Origin: Wolbachia endosymbiont of Armadillidium arcangelii
GTDB lineage: Bacteria > Pseudomonadota > Alphaproteobacteria > Rickettsiales > Anaplasmataceae
Assembly: GCF_040207875.1 (NCBI RefSeq)
Contig: NZ_CP157942.1
Location: 868,001 to 932,000, forward strand
Direction of reading: 5' to 3'
Length of the DNA stretch: 64,000 nt
Shown: positions 19,517 to 28,853 of the stretch, piece after piece
Layout: each line of letters starts with the position of its first letter
Position numbering within the stretch: position 1 is the stretch's first letter
The notes under the pieces: model-generated
Databases searched by the model: none
What the model was told of the DNA's origin: nothing
Seen by the model: the letters and a program-made list of their open reading frames with translations, nothing else
Made by a program: the position numbers and the translations under genes

Positions 19517-19828
19517 TTGATCCTCCTTGAATCCCATTTTTATGTTTTAAATTTTTTTGGCTTACTTGCTTTGACACGGCTTTTTCATAAGCATCTAACA
19601 AATACTTTTCTGCCAACTGGTTAGTTTCATAGCTACAGCTAATCCGTATAGCTAATCTCTTATTCCCCATGAACTTTCCTTGAAATAATATGTTCATATC
19701 ATTCATTGAAACTGATGGTTAATTGATTGTTGGCACTATAAATAAATGGCACTCTTGTTTTTGGACATAGAAGTTTTCGAGAAATGCTTTTCTCTAATTT
19801 TACGTTTTTTGCAACATTGTTGGCGGGG
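17941..19828. mobile_element. Serine-recombinase element with perfect 21-bp terminal inverted repeats
   Basis: The ends, beginning CCCCGCCAACAATG at 17941-17961 and the exact inverse at 19808-19828, enclose a large serine recombinase and one or two short upstream reading frames, all on the minus strand. Immediately outside both ends lie two different group II intron reverse transcriptases, pointing outward and each starting at the same conserved codons (GG-V-[LI]-SP). The GGCGGGG at the tip can be read as part of the RT target motif, so the element proper may end at the adjoining TTGTT. Large serine recombinases normally act on non-inverted att sites, so such ends are unusual. Confidence 0.8.
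19419..19670 (-). CDS. Small protein upstream of the element's recombinase
   Basis: An ATG at 19670 follows AAGGAAAG and opens a frame of 84 codons (MGNKRLAIRISCSYETNQLAEKY and on) whose last 33 codons overlap the recombinase start in another frame. The overlap and ribosome site suggest translational coupling. No family was recognised. A further short frame ends at 19699, overlapping the ATG at 19706, and may be another small gene of the same transcript, but it has no start inside the element. Confidence 0.45.
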   Translation of the reverse strand: MGNKRLAIRISCSYETNQLAEKYLLDAYEKAVSKQVSQKNLKHKNGIQGGSNGNSEFICKSFFRETSTRKYNSKSSCSFREAN

Positions 19829-20588
19829 TAATCTCCCCTGTACTTGCTAACTTGACCCTTGATGGTTTCGAAAATGTTATCAGTAAACATTTCGGGAACA
19901 AGAAAACGCAAGAAATATGGTGCGCACGTGATTCGCTACGCGGATGACTTCATAGTAACTGGAAAATCAAAAGAAATTCTTGAGACTAAAGTTAAAAGGC
20001 TAGTAGAGGATTTCCTCAGCGACAGAGGGTTAACTCTATCCACAGGAAAAACCAAGATCACACACGTAGAACAGGGATTTGATTTTCTAGGTCAGACAGT
20101 ACGAAAGGAAGATAATCATCAAACCTTCAGCAGAAAGTACAAACCGACTTCTGAAGCGCATCCGGTGCTTGATTCGTAAGAACTGCGCAGCAACCCAAGA
20201 AAAAGTAATAGAACTGCTCACACCTCAAATTCGAGGGTGGGTCTATTACCACAGGGGAATATGCGCAAGAAAAGCTTATGAGAAAGTGGATTCTGAGATT
20301 TTTAAAGCCTTATGGCAATGGTCAAAACGCAGACACCCTAATAAAGGCTTACGCTGGATTAAGGAGAAATACTTTAAAACAAAAGAAGCCAGAAGATGGT
20401 GCTTTGCAGCGCTGACTAAGAATAAAGGTACAGTTGAGTGGAAGGAACTCTTTCAAGCAACAAGCGTACCAATTCGTCGCCACAAGAAAATTCAAGCTGA
20501 GGCAAATCCCTACGATAAAGAATGGTATGCCTACTTTGAAAAACGTAGATCAAATAATCCTTCTCTTTATGAGGATGATAAGATATGA
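19821..20588 (+). pseudogene. Group II intron remnant B: 3' half of reverse transcriptase
   Basis: The frame begins at the element tip with GGVISPVLANLTLDGFE and, after a frameshift near 19900, continues as VIRYADDFIVTGKS (YADD intact). After a second shift near 20115 it reads the maturase part with LLTPQIRGWVYYHRG. Everything upstream of GG-V-SP is missing, exactly as in remnant A, but the sequence is of another RT subfamily. The C-terminus ends at RSNNPSLYEDDKI, where related proteins would continue into an HNH domain. Confidence 0.85.
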
Positions 20589-20677
20589 TTAATGTTAATC
20601 CTAGTAAGGAATTTGAAATGCCAGAATATTTGAAGGAAGCTGTTGCCGGTTCTCGAGAAAAGGACTTAAGATGGCTC

Positions 20678-20713
20678 GAGCCGTATGAAGGGAAACTGTG
20701 CGCCGTGGTACGC
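20678..20713 (+). ncRNA. Group II intron domain V (remnant B)
   Basis: GAGCCGTATGAAGGGAAACT followed by GCCGTGGTACG is the classic domain V hairpin (AGC triad, GGGAAAC loop, GTACG return strand). It lies about 90 bp after the RT stop codon, as expected for a group II intron 3' end, and confirms the orientation of remnant B. Confidence 0.8.
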
Positions 20714-20729
20714 ATTAAGAAATACTTAG

Positions 20730-21202
20730 CGGAGCTAAGCGGGGTTCAGAATAAAGGGCCTCGAGGTGAACAACTAACTTTAACCCGAAAGGGAAGGAGG
20801 ACAAGAGCATGTATGTAAAGCGAGAGTTATCTGAAGATGTGTAAGATAACGGCTTGCAACACCTGATCAATATGGTTAAAGCTAAACTGCTTGAATTCCA
20901 ATCTTCAGGGGTGGAACTTCACATCCATGGGTATCACATTTAAAACCCCATGTCTACAGTAAGCAAAGATTAAACTTTCGTCTGTGTGACATTCTGGCTG
21001 TAGAACGATAAGTAGTGAACTTATTTAAGAGGATGAATAGAAAACCTAAGTTGATCTAGAACAGTTCTTAGTGACGGAACATGGGATGACCTAAGGAATG
21101 CGAGTTCTATGGTTACGGAGTCATCGTAGTAGTCGTGAAAGTAACGAATCACCGGGGAGTGTGGGAAAGCCACATACAGGGCAAAGGGTGACAGATAATC
21201 GA
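20730..21202 (+). other. 5' structured RNA region of group II intron C (no gene)
   Basis: No protein gene is seen here. The sequence is richer in GC than its surroundings, with short paired motifs such as GGGGTGGAACTTCAC, and it ends directly at the start of an intron-encoded RT, so it most likely represents domains I-IV. The exact intron start could not be fixed. Confidence 0.5.
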
Positions 21203-23004
21203 ATGTTGAAATTGGGAGGTACGCAGGCTGAAACAATACTTAACATTATACGTGAACGTGGACAAAGAAATTTGCCGGTTAAAAACGTATATCGCCTACT
21301 TTATCAGCGTGATCTTTACCTTCGAGCGTATGGCAAACTTTGTTGTAATAAAGGTGCTATGACAGAAGGTGTGACAACTGAAACAGTTGATGGTATGTCT
21401 TTGGAGAAAATCGATAAAATCATAGAGGATCTACGCTATGAGCGATATCGGTGGACACCAGTAAAACGTATCTATATTTTAAAGAAGAGTGGTAAACGCA
21501 GGCCGTTAGGATTGCCAACATGGTCAAATAAGTTACTTCAAGAAGTAATCCGATTAATATTGGAAGCCTACTATGAGCCTAAATTTAGTGAATGTTCACA
21601 TGGATTTCGACCAAAGCGTGGATGCCACACTGCATTAAGAGCAGTAATGCAAAAAGGCAGAGGTACAAAATGGTTTATAGAGGGAGATCTCAGTGCATGT
21701 TATGACTCAATTGATCATACTATGTTGTTGAAAATACTGAGTGAAAGCTTCCAAGATAACCGTTTTATTCAGCTAATCAATCGACTGTTAAAAGCAGGAT
21801 ATATGGAAAATTGGAAGTACAATAAGAGTCATAGTGGGGTACCACAAGGTTCTATTATTGGTCCAATTCTGAGTAACATATTACTCGATCGGTTAGATAA
21901 ACATGTGGAGCATATACTAATACCAGCAAATAACCGAGGTAAGCGAAGAAGGACAAATCCAAAATATTTAAGGTTAACCATGCAAGTATCGATGATGAGA
22001 AAACAAGGGAACTGGGATCAAGCAAAACAACTGCGTCAATTAGTGCAGAGTATGCCATCTAAGGATTCTTGCGATCCAAATTATCGACGTCTTTGGTATG
22101 TTAGGTATGCTTTCTAGTAGGGTTTGCAGGACCAAAAAATGAAGCTGAACAAATTAAAAATGAGATTGCTAAATTCCTCAATGAGGAGCTCAAACTTATG
22201 CTTAATGAAGATAAAACGCTTATTACACACGCATGTGATAGCAAAGCCAATTTTTTGGGTTATGAAATACACGTCTTGCATGCAGATGATAAACATGATC
22301 ATCGGACACAACGATGTATTAACGGTAGTATTGGGTTACGTGTACCACATCATATAAAGCAGAAAAAGTGTTCTGAATATATGCGTTGTGGAAAGCCTAT
22401 ACATTTACCTCAACGTACACTTGATACAGCTTACAGTATTGTTGCTCAGTATCAAACTGAATATCGAGGAATTGTACAATATTACAAAATGGCCTACAAC
22501 CTTCACACACTAAGTTATTTGAAGTATGTGATGGAAGTATCATTAGTAAAGACTTTAGCATCTAAATACAAAACAACTTGCAGGAAAATTTATAGAAAAT
22601 TTGGTGCGATGATTGAAAACGATGAAGGTGAAAAACGAAAAGTCATCCAAATCAGAGTAGATCGTTTATCATCAAAGATACCATTAATTACACACTTTGG
22701 TGCTGTACCACTAAAATGGAATAAATGGGTAAGCATAAGTGACAACCTTATACCAATATGGAATAAGCGTAGTGAAATAGAGCAAAGACTATTGGCACAA
22801 ACTTGTGAATTATGTAAATCACAAGAGCAGATTGAAGTACATCACGTACGTAAACTTGCTGATTTGCTAGGTAAACGTAATACTGAGCTACCGAAATGGA
22901 AAAAGAGAATGATTGAACGACAGAGGAAGACTCTTGTTGTTTGTCATGAATGCCATAAGAAAATCCAATATGGAAAATATGATGGTGACTCCTTAAAACG
23001 TTAG
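21203..23004 (+). pseudogene. Group II intron C reverse transcriptase-maturase-HNH, catalytic YADD deleted
   Basis: The first part (21203-22117) has the RT blocks KRRPLGLPTWSNKLLQE, SHGFRPKRGCHTA, FIEGDLSACYDSIDH and GVPQGSIIGPILSNILL, then a long insert typical of this subfamily. At YVRYA the next 7 bases, which should encode the Asp-Asp pair, are missing; the sequence goes straight to the codons for FLVGFAGPKN in another frame. The second part carries the maturase domain and a complete HNH endonuclease (CELCKSQEQIEVHHV ... CHECHKKI). One lesion thus destroys both the polymerase centre and the reading frame. The second part alone might still give an HNH protein from the ATG at 22198. Confidence 0.92.
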
Positions 23005-23010
23005 ATTATT

Positions 23011-23049
23011 GGAGAGCCACGTGATACGGATGCGTGATTCGGAGAGGGG
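23011..23049 (+). ncRNA. Probable degraded domain V of group II intron C
   Basis: GGAGAGCCACGTGATACGG, then GCGTGATTCGGAGAGGGG, resembles the domain V hairpin of this intron class, with a shortened loop side. It follows the stop of the intron C protein by 7 bases. The base pairing is imperfect, so the intron RNA is probably inactive. Confidence 0.5.
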
Positions 23050-24030
23050 TTGTTGGAAAAGTACTTAACAAGTAACTCGCTGGCTGCCCACTCTACTTCA
23101 AGTACGGTTCCTAGAGGAGAGTTTAGTGGAAAATATCTCAGTCCACTAAACTCTTACTCGTTCAAAAGAATATTTGGCACTGAAAAAAATAAAGACATTC
23201 TTATCCACTTTCTCAATGACATTCTAGGCCTTACTGATGAAGCTAAAATAGAAAATGTGCAGTTTCTAAATCCCATTCAAAATCCTGATATTGCTGCTAA
23301 AAAGGAAAGTATTGTTGATGTATTGTGTAGAGATTCTAAAGGTGTTCAAACAATTGTTGAGATGCAAGTCGCTAGAACTACTGGCTTCGAAAAACGTGCA
23401 CAATACTATGCTGCCAAAGCCTACTCAAGTCAAGCTGACGTAGGTGGTCAATATCAAGATCTGAAGGAAGTTGTCTTTATTGCTATCACTGATTTTATCC
23501 TATTTCCTAATAAACCAGAGTACAAATCCGATCACGTTACTCTTGATAGAAAAACATTTGAACATGACCTGAAGGACTTTAGTTTTACTTTCATAGAATT
23601 ACCGAAATTCCCAAAAACACAAGAAGATCAATTAGAAAATATAGTCGAAAAGTGGTGTTATTTTTTTCGTTATGCAGGAGAAACAAGGGAAGAGGATCTA
23701 GATAAGATAGTTGGTAGTGACGTAATAATAAAACGAGCTTATGAAGAGATGAATAAGTTTAACTGGTCAGAAGAAGAATTACTAGCATATGAGCAAAGGA
23801 AAAAACGTATAATGGATGAGATTGCTGCTTTTGCTGAAAAATTTGATGAGGGGTTTAGATTAGGTCAAGAAAAAGGTAGACTAGAAGGCATCCAAATCGG
23901 CCATGAAAAAGGTAAAATTGAAGGTAAAATTGAAGTTGCAAAAAACTCACTCAAGGCCGGTGTTTCTATTGATGTTATCGCTGAAATCACAGGCCTTTTG
24001 GTAGATGAAATCAAAAAGTTAAGGATTTAA
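23050..24030 (+). CDS. Rpn family PD-(D/E)XK nuclease, N-terminus replaced
   Basis: From about 23130 the protein matches the family (YSFKRIFGTEKNKDILIHFLN, IVEMQVARTTGFEKRAQYYAAKAY) and ends in the same repeat-plus-tail as the copy at 1315-2208 (GKIEGKIEVAKNSLKAGVSIDVI). The first 27 codons, starting at a TTG, come from the intron 3' region and do not resemble the family's MALSKFLDxxND start. The gene was therefore probably cut at its 5' end when the intron-bearing segment was joined to it. Without a native start its expression is doubtful, although the nuclease core is complete. Confidence 0.85.
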   Translation: MLEKYLTSNSLAAHSTSSTVPRGEFSGKYLSPLNSYSFKRIFGTEKNKDILIHFLNDILGLTDEAKIENVQFLNPIQNPDIAAKKESIVDVLCRDSKGVQTIVEMQVARTTGFEKRAQYYAAKAYSSQADVGGQYQDLKEVVFIAITDFILFPNKPEYKSDHVTLDRKTFEHDLKDFSFTFIELPKFPKTQEDQLENIVEKWCYFFRYAGETREEDLDKIVGSDVIIKRAYEEMNKFNWSEEELLAYEQRKKRIMDEIAAFAEKFDEGFRLGQEKGRLEGIQIGHEKGKIEGKIEVAKNSLKAGVSIDVIAEITGLLVDEIKKLRI

Positions 24031-24039
24031 ATTTTATCC

Positions 24040-24471
24040 ATTAAACCCTTGAGCTTGAGAAGAATAATTAGAACTTGATATACCTTCTGAATATCTTGTA
24101 TGAGCTCTTCTCTTATTGTTTTTTTTCTGAGCAATCCATCTATACAAGCAGATACGTTCAAAAACCTTCATAATTCCCGTGTTTTATAGCAGTTTTCATG
24201 TTCTTTTATAAAAACTCTTTTTGGTTTGCAAAATATCCCAGGGCTTTTTTTAAAATGTCTCTTTCTCTCGTTGCCAGCTCTTTCTTTAAATCAAACTTTT
24301 TTTTGTCACAAATTCCTTTTCCTTGGTTCCAGATATTGTATGTTTTTACCCACCTGCTTAGCCGCTAATACCCAAATCTCTTCCTATTTTTGCTGATAGT
24401 TGACTTGTTCCTTTTACTAGTTTTATAGCTTCTAATTTAAACTCTGTTGTATATTCTCTTCTATTTGTCAT
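24040..24471 (-). pseudogene. IS3-family insertion sequence remnant (orfA and start of orfB)
   Basis: The minus strand from 24471 reads MTNRREYTTEFKLEAIKLV, a typical IS3/IS150 OrfA start with its helix-turn-helix (QLSAKIGRDLGIS). After a frameshift it continues SRWVKTYNIWNQ and KKELATRERDILKKALGYFA, the OrfA leucine-zipper end. Traces of the OrfB start (HENCYKTREL) follow near 24190, then recognisable sequence stops. The DDE catalytic domain is absent, so this is a dead fragment. Bases 24472-24620 hold nothing recognised. Confidence 0.75.
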
Positions 24472-24620
24472 ATCAAACACCTCTTCGAAAAACGTCTTAA
24501 CTTTCTGTCTACTTTTTCTTGGTAAGGTCAGAAATTTCTTTTCATTTCTTCTGTAAATTTTACTTGTGCGTACTAAATTGTGTGATATAAAGTCGAAGAT
24601 GTTATTTTTTTGGATGAGTT

Positions 24621-25793
24621 ATGTTAACAAGTACGGAATTTGAGAAATTGAAAGATGATCTACGCTTTGCAGTAAGGGAAGAGAGTTTTCAGGAAGTTAA
24701 AAAATATGTTAAAAAAGCAAGAATAGCAGAGGCTTATATTCTTAAATCCAATATTATTATTAACTCTAAAGATAAGAATGGTGACTCACCTTTATCGATT
24801 GCTGTTAATAAAAAAAATTTAAAAATAACGGAGTATTTGATTAAGAATGGTGCTAATGTTAACATTAAGGATTATTTTGACCTTTCCCCTATATATTATG
24901 CTGTCAGGCACTGCACTACAGAAATGATAGAGCTTCTAATCGATGAGGGGGCTAAAATTGGTGGCTATTTTTTATGTGCTGGAGAAGCGCGCACTCTTGT
25001 AGGTTGGGCTATATATGACAATAGTCTGGAAAAAGTGGAGGTCTTACTTAAGCGTGGTGCTAGTCCAAATAGCAAATTTGATCTTTATGATGATTCGCAA
25101 GATACATGTTTACATGCTGCTGTCCGAAAAAATTACTTAAAAATAGTTGAACTTCTTGTTAAATATCATGCTGATGTCAATGTTCAAAACGAACAGGGGA
25201 ACACACCTATGCATTTGGCTATTAGTTCCCAACATCCTCAGATAATAAAACTGTTATACGATAATAATGCTGATATTAATATTAAAAATAAAGAAGGCAC
25301 AACACCTTCAGACCTTGATAAATATTATTACGATAAGATAGTACAAGAAATTGCTGCGGAAAGTATAAATATCAATCCAGATGATGCTGCGCAATCTACA
25401 TCTGTACCAAGCAGTGCTGTCAGATCTTCTTCTTTTATTAATAGTGCGGTTGGTCATTTGAAAGATTCAACTACTACTGTAGTCAATGGCTTATGCAAAA
25501 GCATTATTTCTGCACAGCAGCATGTTGCCTATTCAGCTGGAGGCTCGATTAGTTCTTCACAAGTTAATGGAACGGTTCTGCTAGTTGATGTAATAGTCAG
25601 GATGTTTACGGGAGAAAAAATATTCAGAGCTGATCCGTTTTTGACAAGAAGAGAAAGAGAGATTAGTGCTATAGAAAGAGACTTAAATGGGGCAATAAGT
25701 AAGTTTGAAAAACTCAATCAGTGTCCTGGAAGTTTGCTAAATAACGCAACAATATCTAAAAGCATAGATTACCAAAAATTCTTTAATAAATAA
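24621..25793 (+). CDS. Ankyrin-repeat protein
   Basis: The 390-residue protein has a helical N-terminus (~1-45), then about five ankyrin repeats (~48-245: SPLSIAVNKKN, SPIYYAVRHCT, an atypical unit, TCLHAAVRKNY, TPMHLAISSQH). A C-terminal region contains SQVNGTVLLVDVIVRMFTG (~313-331), matching the NGTLLLLDVFVRKITG motif of the ankyrin protein at the window's left end. No signal peptide or membrane span is obvious. The ATG at 24621 has a poor ribosome site. Neighbouring ankyrin genes have upstream sequences of their own, so it is probably transcribed alone. Confidence 0.85.
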   Translation: MLTSTEFEKLKDDLRFAVREESFQEVKKYVKKARIAEAYILKSNIIINSKDKNGDSPLSIAVNKKNLKITEYLIKNGANVNIKDYFDLSPIYYAVRHCTTEMIELLIDEGAKIGGYFLCAGEARTLVGWAIYDNSLEKVEVLLKRGASPNSKFDLYDDSQDTCLHAAVRKNYLKIVELLVKYHADVNVQNEQGNTPMHLAISSQHPQIIKLLYDNNADINIKNKEGTTPSDLDKYYYDKIVQEIAAESININPDDAAQSTSVPSSAVRSSSFINSAVGHLKDSTTTVVNGLCKSIISAQQHVAYSAGGSISSSQVNGTVLLVDVIVRMFTGEKIFRADPFLTRREREISAIERDLNGAISKFEKLNQCPGSLLNNATISKSIDYQKFFNK

Positions 25794-26303
25794 ATGAAAA
25801 AATATTGTACCCTCTTACGTACCATAATGAATTAGCTTCTATTATATTTTAGGTGTAGTATTCCCACCTTTAAAACTTGTCAATCACTATTGTAGAAAAA
25901 TCTTCTAACCTAAAAAGTAATTTCCTATAAAAGCCTCTTAAATAAGCTTAATATCAGATCTTTTGTCTACTTCTAAATTCTTACACAAGTAAATTATCAT
26001 TAATTTAGCAAAACATATTATTAAGATCTCAAGTAAAACAACCATTTTCAGTGCCCAAAACCAAGGAACATGAGAAATAGTTTTTTTGGGATGAGTTGGT
26101 CTACCAAGTAATACATACGAATTTTTCTGTATAGTAATTTTACTATATTGCAAGACCAGCTATATTAGCCTACTTTTTCCACATTTAGATGCGAACCAAT
26201 TTGCCTAACTTTGTTGTAAAAATCTCACGCTTTTATTTGCACAACCCTGCTTCTATTTAAGTTGTTCTCACAAACGTACGCACTATTTTTGTGTTTTTAG
26301 AAA
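25794..26303. other. Intergenic, nothing recognised
   Basis: About 510 AT-rich bases between two ankyrin genes. A 71-codon minus-strand frame (25938-26153) with one hydrophobic stretch is present but has no ribosome site and no recognisable family, so it is not called. Confidence 0.5.
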
Positions 26304-26356
26304 AAGTAAACATTCAAGATTTTTATGACACTAATTTTTAGTATGTTTTTATTGAC
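26304..26356 (+). promoter_or_regulatory. Shared upstream element, copy 1
   Basis: AAGTAAACATTC, then TTTTTATGACACTAATT, then TTAGTATGTTTTTATTGAC aligns with the sequences at 31851-31898 and 33185-33235. It lies about 55 bp upstream of the ankyrin gene start at 26409; a TATAAT at 26391 may be its -10 box. Confidence 0.5.
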
Positions 26357-26408
26357 TTATTGTTTTAATTCCACAAGATGGTTAAAATAGTGTATAATTG
26401 GGGTTATT

Positions 26409-27946
26409 ATGAAAAGAGTTAGTAATTTAATAAACAAAATAAGAGGTAAAAGGGATTCTTTACATCTAGTTGTTGAAGCAGGTAATAAAGAGGCGGTGGA
26501 GGTTTTATTGAACAAAGGAGCTATGGAAAGGCTCCTTTATATTATGCTGCTAGATCTGGTCGTAAAGAGATAGTAGATGTTTTATTGAACAACAGAGCCG
26601 ATGTTAATATGGGTGCTGTTGATGTGATAGGTAGAACTGTAAATACTCCTTTGCATTTAGCTGCTGAATTTGGTCATAAAGAGGTGGCAGAAGTTTTATT
26701 GAACAACGGGGCTAATGTTAATATGACAGATGAAATTGAAAGGGCTCCTTTACATTATGCTGCTAAATTTGGTCATAAAGAGGTGGCAGAAGTTTTATTG
26801 AACAATGGGGCTAATGTTAATATGATAGATGAAACTGGAGGTACTCCTTTACATTGTGCTGCTAGATCTGGCTATGAAGGGGTGGCAGAAGTTTTATTGA
26901 ACAACGGGGCTAATGTTAATATGATAGATAAAGCTGAAAAGACTCCTTTACATTATACTGCTGGATTTGGTCGTGAAAAGATGGCAGGAGTTTTTTTGAG
27001 TAACATTGACATAATGGATCTAAATAGACAGGCTCCTCCACATATAATAACAAGTTTAGGGGATATGTGTTCTTCGAATAATATTCTTTTTTTGAGGGGT
27101 ATTCATAGTAATCCAGAAAGATTCCAAGGTCTAACAGAAGCTGAAGCAAGAAGTTTGTCCAAATTTCCAGAAGAGCTTACAGTTTTGTCAAGTGCTGGGT
27201 TTGATTTTACTAAATATGTATCAAATGTGGACAGTATAATCGAATTTTATATAGTGTATTCCCTTTTCAATACTTCTTCAGAAGGGTATCGCATACAACA
27301 GGATGTGTTAAAATTAATGGATCTCAATGTAAAATACATAATAGCATGCGATGTTATATTTGGATCTTATGAAATAAGAAAAAATTTAGAACAAAATTTG
27401 TCAACCATACGATTTGGATCTACCAAATATTATGAACGGGTCCTCAATTTTTGGAGTGCATTTGAAAAAAAGTTTAGGCCATTTCTTTTAGAGAGAGCTG
27501 AGGAAGCCATTCTAAAATTCCGTGGGCTTGAAGGAGTGAATTTAATCGCTCAGAGGATTCTTGAATATCTGAGTGATAAAGATATGAGAAGTTTAATAGG
27601 GGCAGCATTGACAGGCGGAGGTGTGGTAGAGGAAGCGTTGAAAGATATAAAAGATTCAAGAGAGAAAATAATAGTGAAACTTAAGAGGCCAGTAGAACAA
27701 AATATGGCAGCTTTGCATACAGGTGAGTATACGCCTCCTTATAGTGGTGAAGCGGTCTCTTTTAGTCGTGATGAGTCGTATGAAGAAGGTGCAGTGGCTT
27801 TGCCCTCATATTTTGATCAAATGAATATAGGAGCTTCAGGATCTGCAAGTCAAGTTGATAATCAGCCAGATTCAAGAATGAGTGATGTAAACACTGAAAA
27901 CTTCAGAGTAGGAAGAGGTAGTAGTGTTGGTTGGCGGCCGTTTTAA
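26409..27946 (+). pseudogene. Ankyrin-repeat protein, frameshifted in the second repeat
   Basis: The natural ATG at 26409 reads MKRVSNLINKIRGKRDSLH and a first repeat. Then, at about 26522, roughly 20 bases are missing relative to the following repeat units and the frame is lost. From about 26530 the other frame is open to 27946 and encodes five near-identical repeats (GHKEVAEVLLNNGANVNM and the like) plus a 300-residue C-terminal region without repeats. That region ends SDVNTENFRVGRG, sharing the VNxEN motif with two other proteins here. The internal ATG at 26585 could give a 453-residue product. The near identity of the repeat units at DNA level makes such deletions likely. Confidence 0.8.
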
Positions 27947-28081
27947 ACAGTCTTAGTTGATGATGAGGTAATTATAGTACGGTCAGATTAAAGAGGGATA
28001 AGAATCTTAGAGGTATAGCGGGTTTAAGGTATATATGTACAATAGTAAAAAATATGTTATGATAATCATTCATGGGTAGTT

Positions 28082-28770
28082 ATGACTGATGGAGCAAATT
28101 TTAAACAAACGCATTCATTAGCTTATTCTGAGTTAAAATATCCAAAGGTTGATTATGATGCTCAGATGACTGCCTTCCTTTCTTTTTAAGGGAAGATTCA
28201 CCTTTAGTAAAGAAAGAAATACCATTGAGGTAGTACAATGGTTTAGCAAAGCTAATGCGCCTTTTTTTGTAGCTGGTGCTCTTGCTTCTCTTATATTGCT
28301 TACATCTGGAGTTTTTACTGTAGCTCCTTATGTTGCGTTTTTAGCTTCAATTACAGCTTTAAATGTAGCCCTCCCCATTGCTTTGACTTTATTTGTACTT
28401 TCTGCAGTAGTAATTGCATTTTCATACAAAATAATTTGTCAGAATAAAAAGCTTGATGTTAAAGGAATAGAACTTAATAGATTAGCAAGGGAATACAATA
28501 AAAAATTTGAGAACTAAAATCAAAGATCTAGATGAGACAAAACGAAAATTGGAAGATGAGAAAATGATCTGGCTCAGAATGTAAAAAAATTAGAGAGTGA
28601 AAAAGTTAAGTTAACCTCAAGAAGTAAAGAGTTGGAAGTTCAAATTAAAAGGCTAAAAGCAAGAATCAGGATCTAAATTATCCACCAAAGCTCAGGGAAG
28701 TGACGATGGCTACTACAGCGGCATCAACTGCTTTTTCAAGTAGCCTTTCACCTATATCTACCCTTAACAG
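28082..28770 (+). pseudogene. Membrane-plus-coiled-coil protein, decayed
   Basis: The ATG at 28082 reads MTDGANFKQTHSLAYSELKYP and stops at 28189. In another frame the sequence continues RFTFSKERNTIEVVQWFSK, then two membrane spans (FFVAGALASLILLTSG and ALNVALPIALTLFVLSAVV). After further shifts near 28515 and 28565 it becomes a charged coiled coil (KDLDETKRKLEDEK, KKLESEKVKLTSRSKELE). Together the pieces make one protein of about 220 residues. No family was recognised. The intact fragment 28296-28517 is too short to be a separate gene. Confidence 0.6.
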
Positions 28771-28853
28771 ATCTATGAAACATTTAGAATTATATGCTTT
28801 ACAATTAAAAATCTTGCTTTATTTTAGTAGTATTACAATATTTAGGAGGGGTT

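Noticed and set aside
20585..20818. 77-codon frame after intron remnant B
   Set aside because: It covers the intron's domain V and beyond; the coding appearance is chance over structured RNA.
23065..23130. A second domain V-like strand (GTACGGTTCC) after intron C
   Set aside because: Only one strand of a hairpin is seen; no paired 5' strand with an AGC triad.
25938..26153. 71-codon minus-strand frame with one hydrophobic stretch
   Set aside because: No ribosome site, no family, AT-rich chance frame in spacer.
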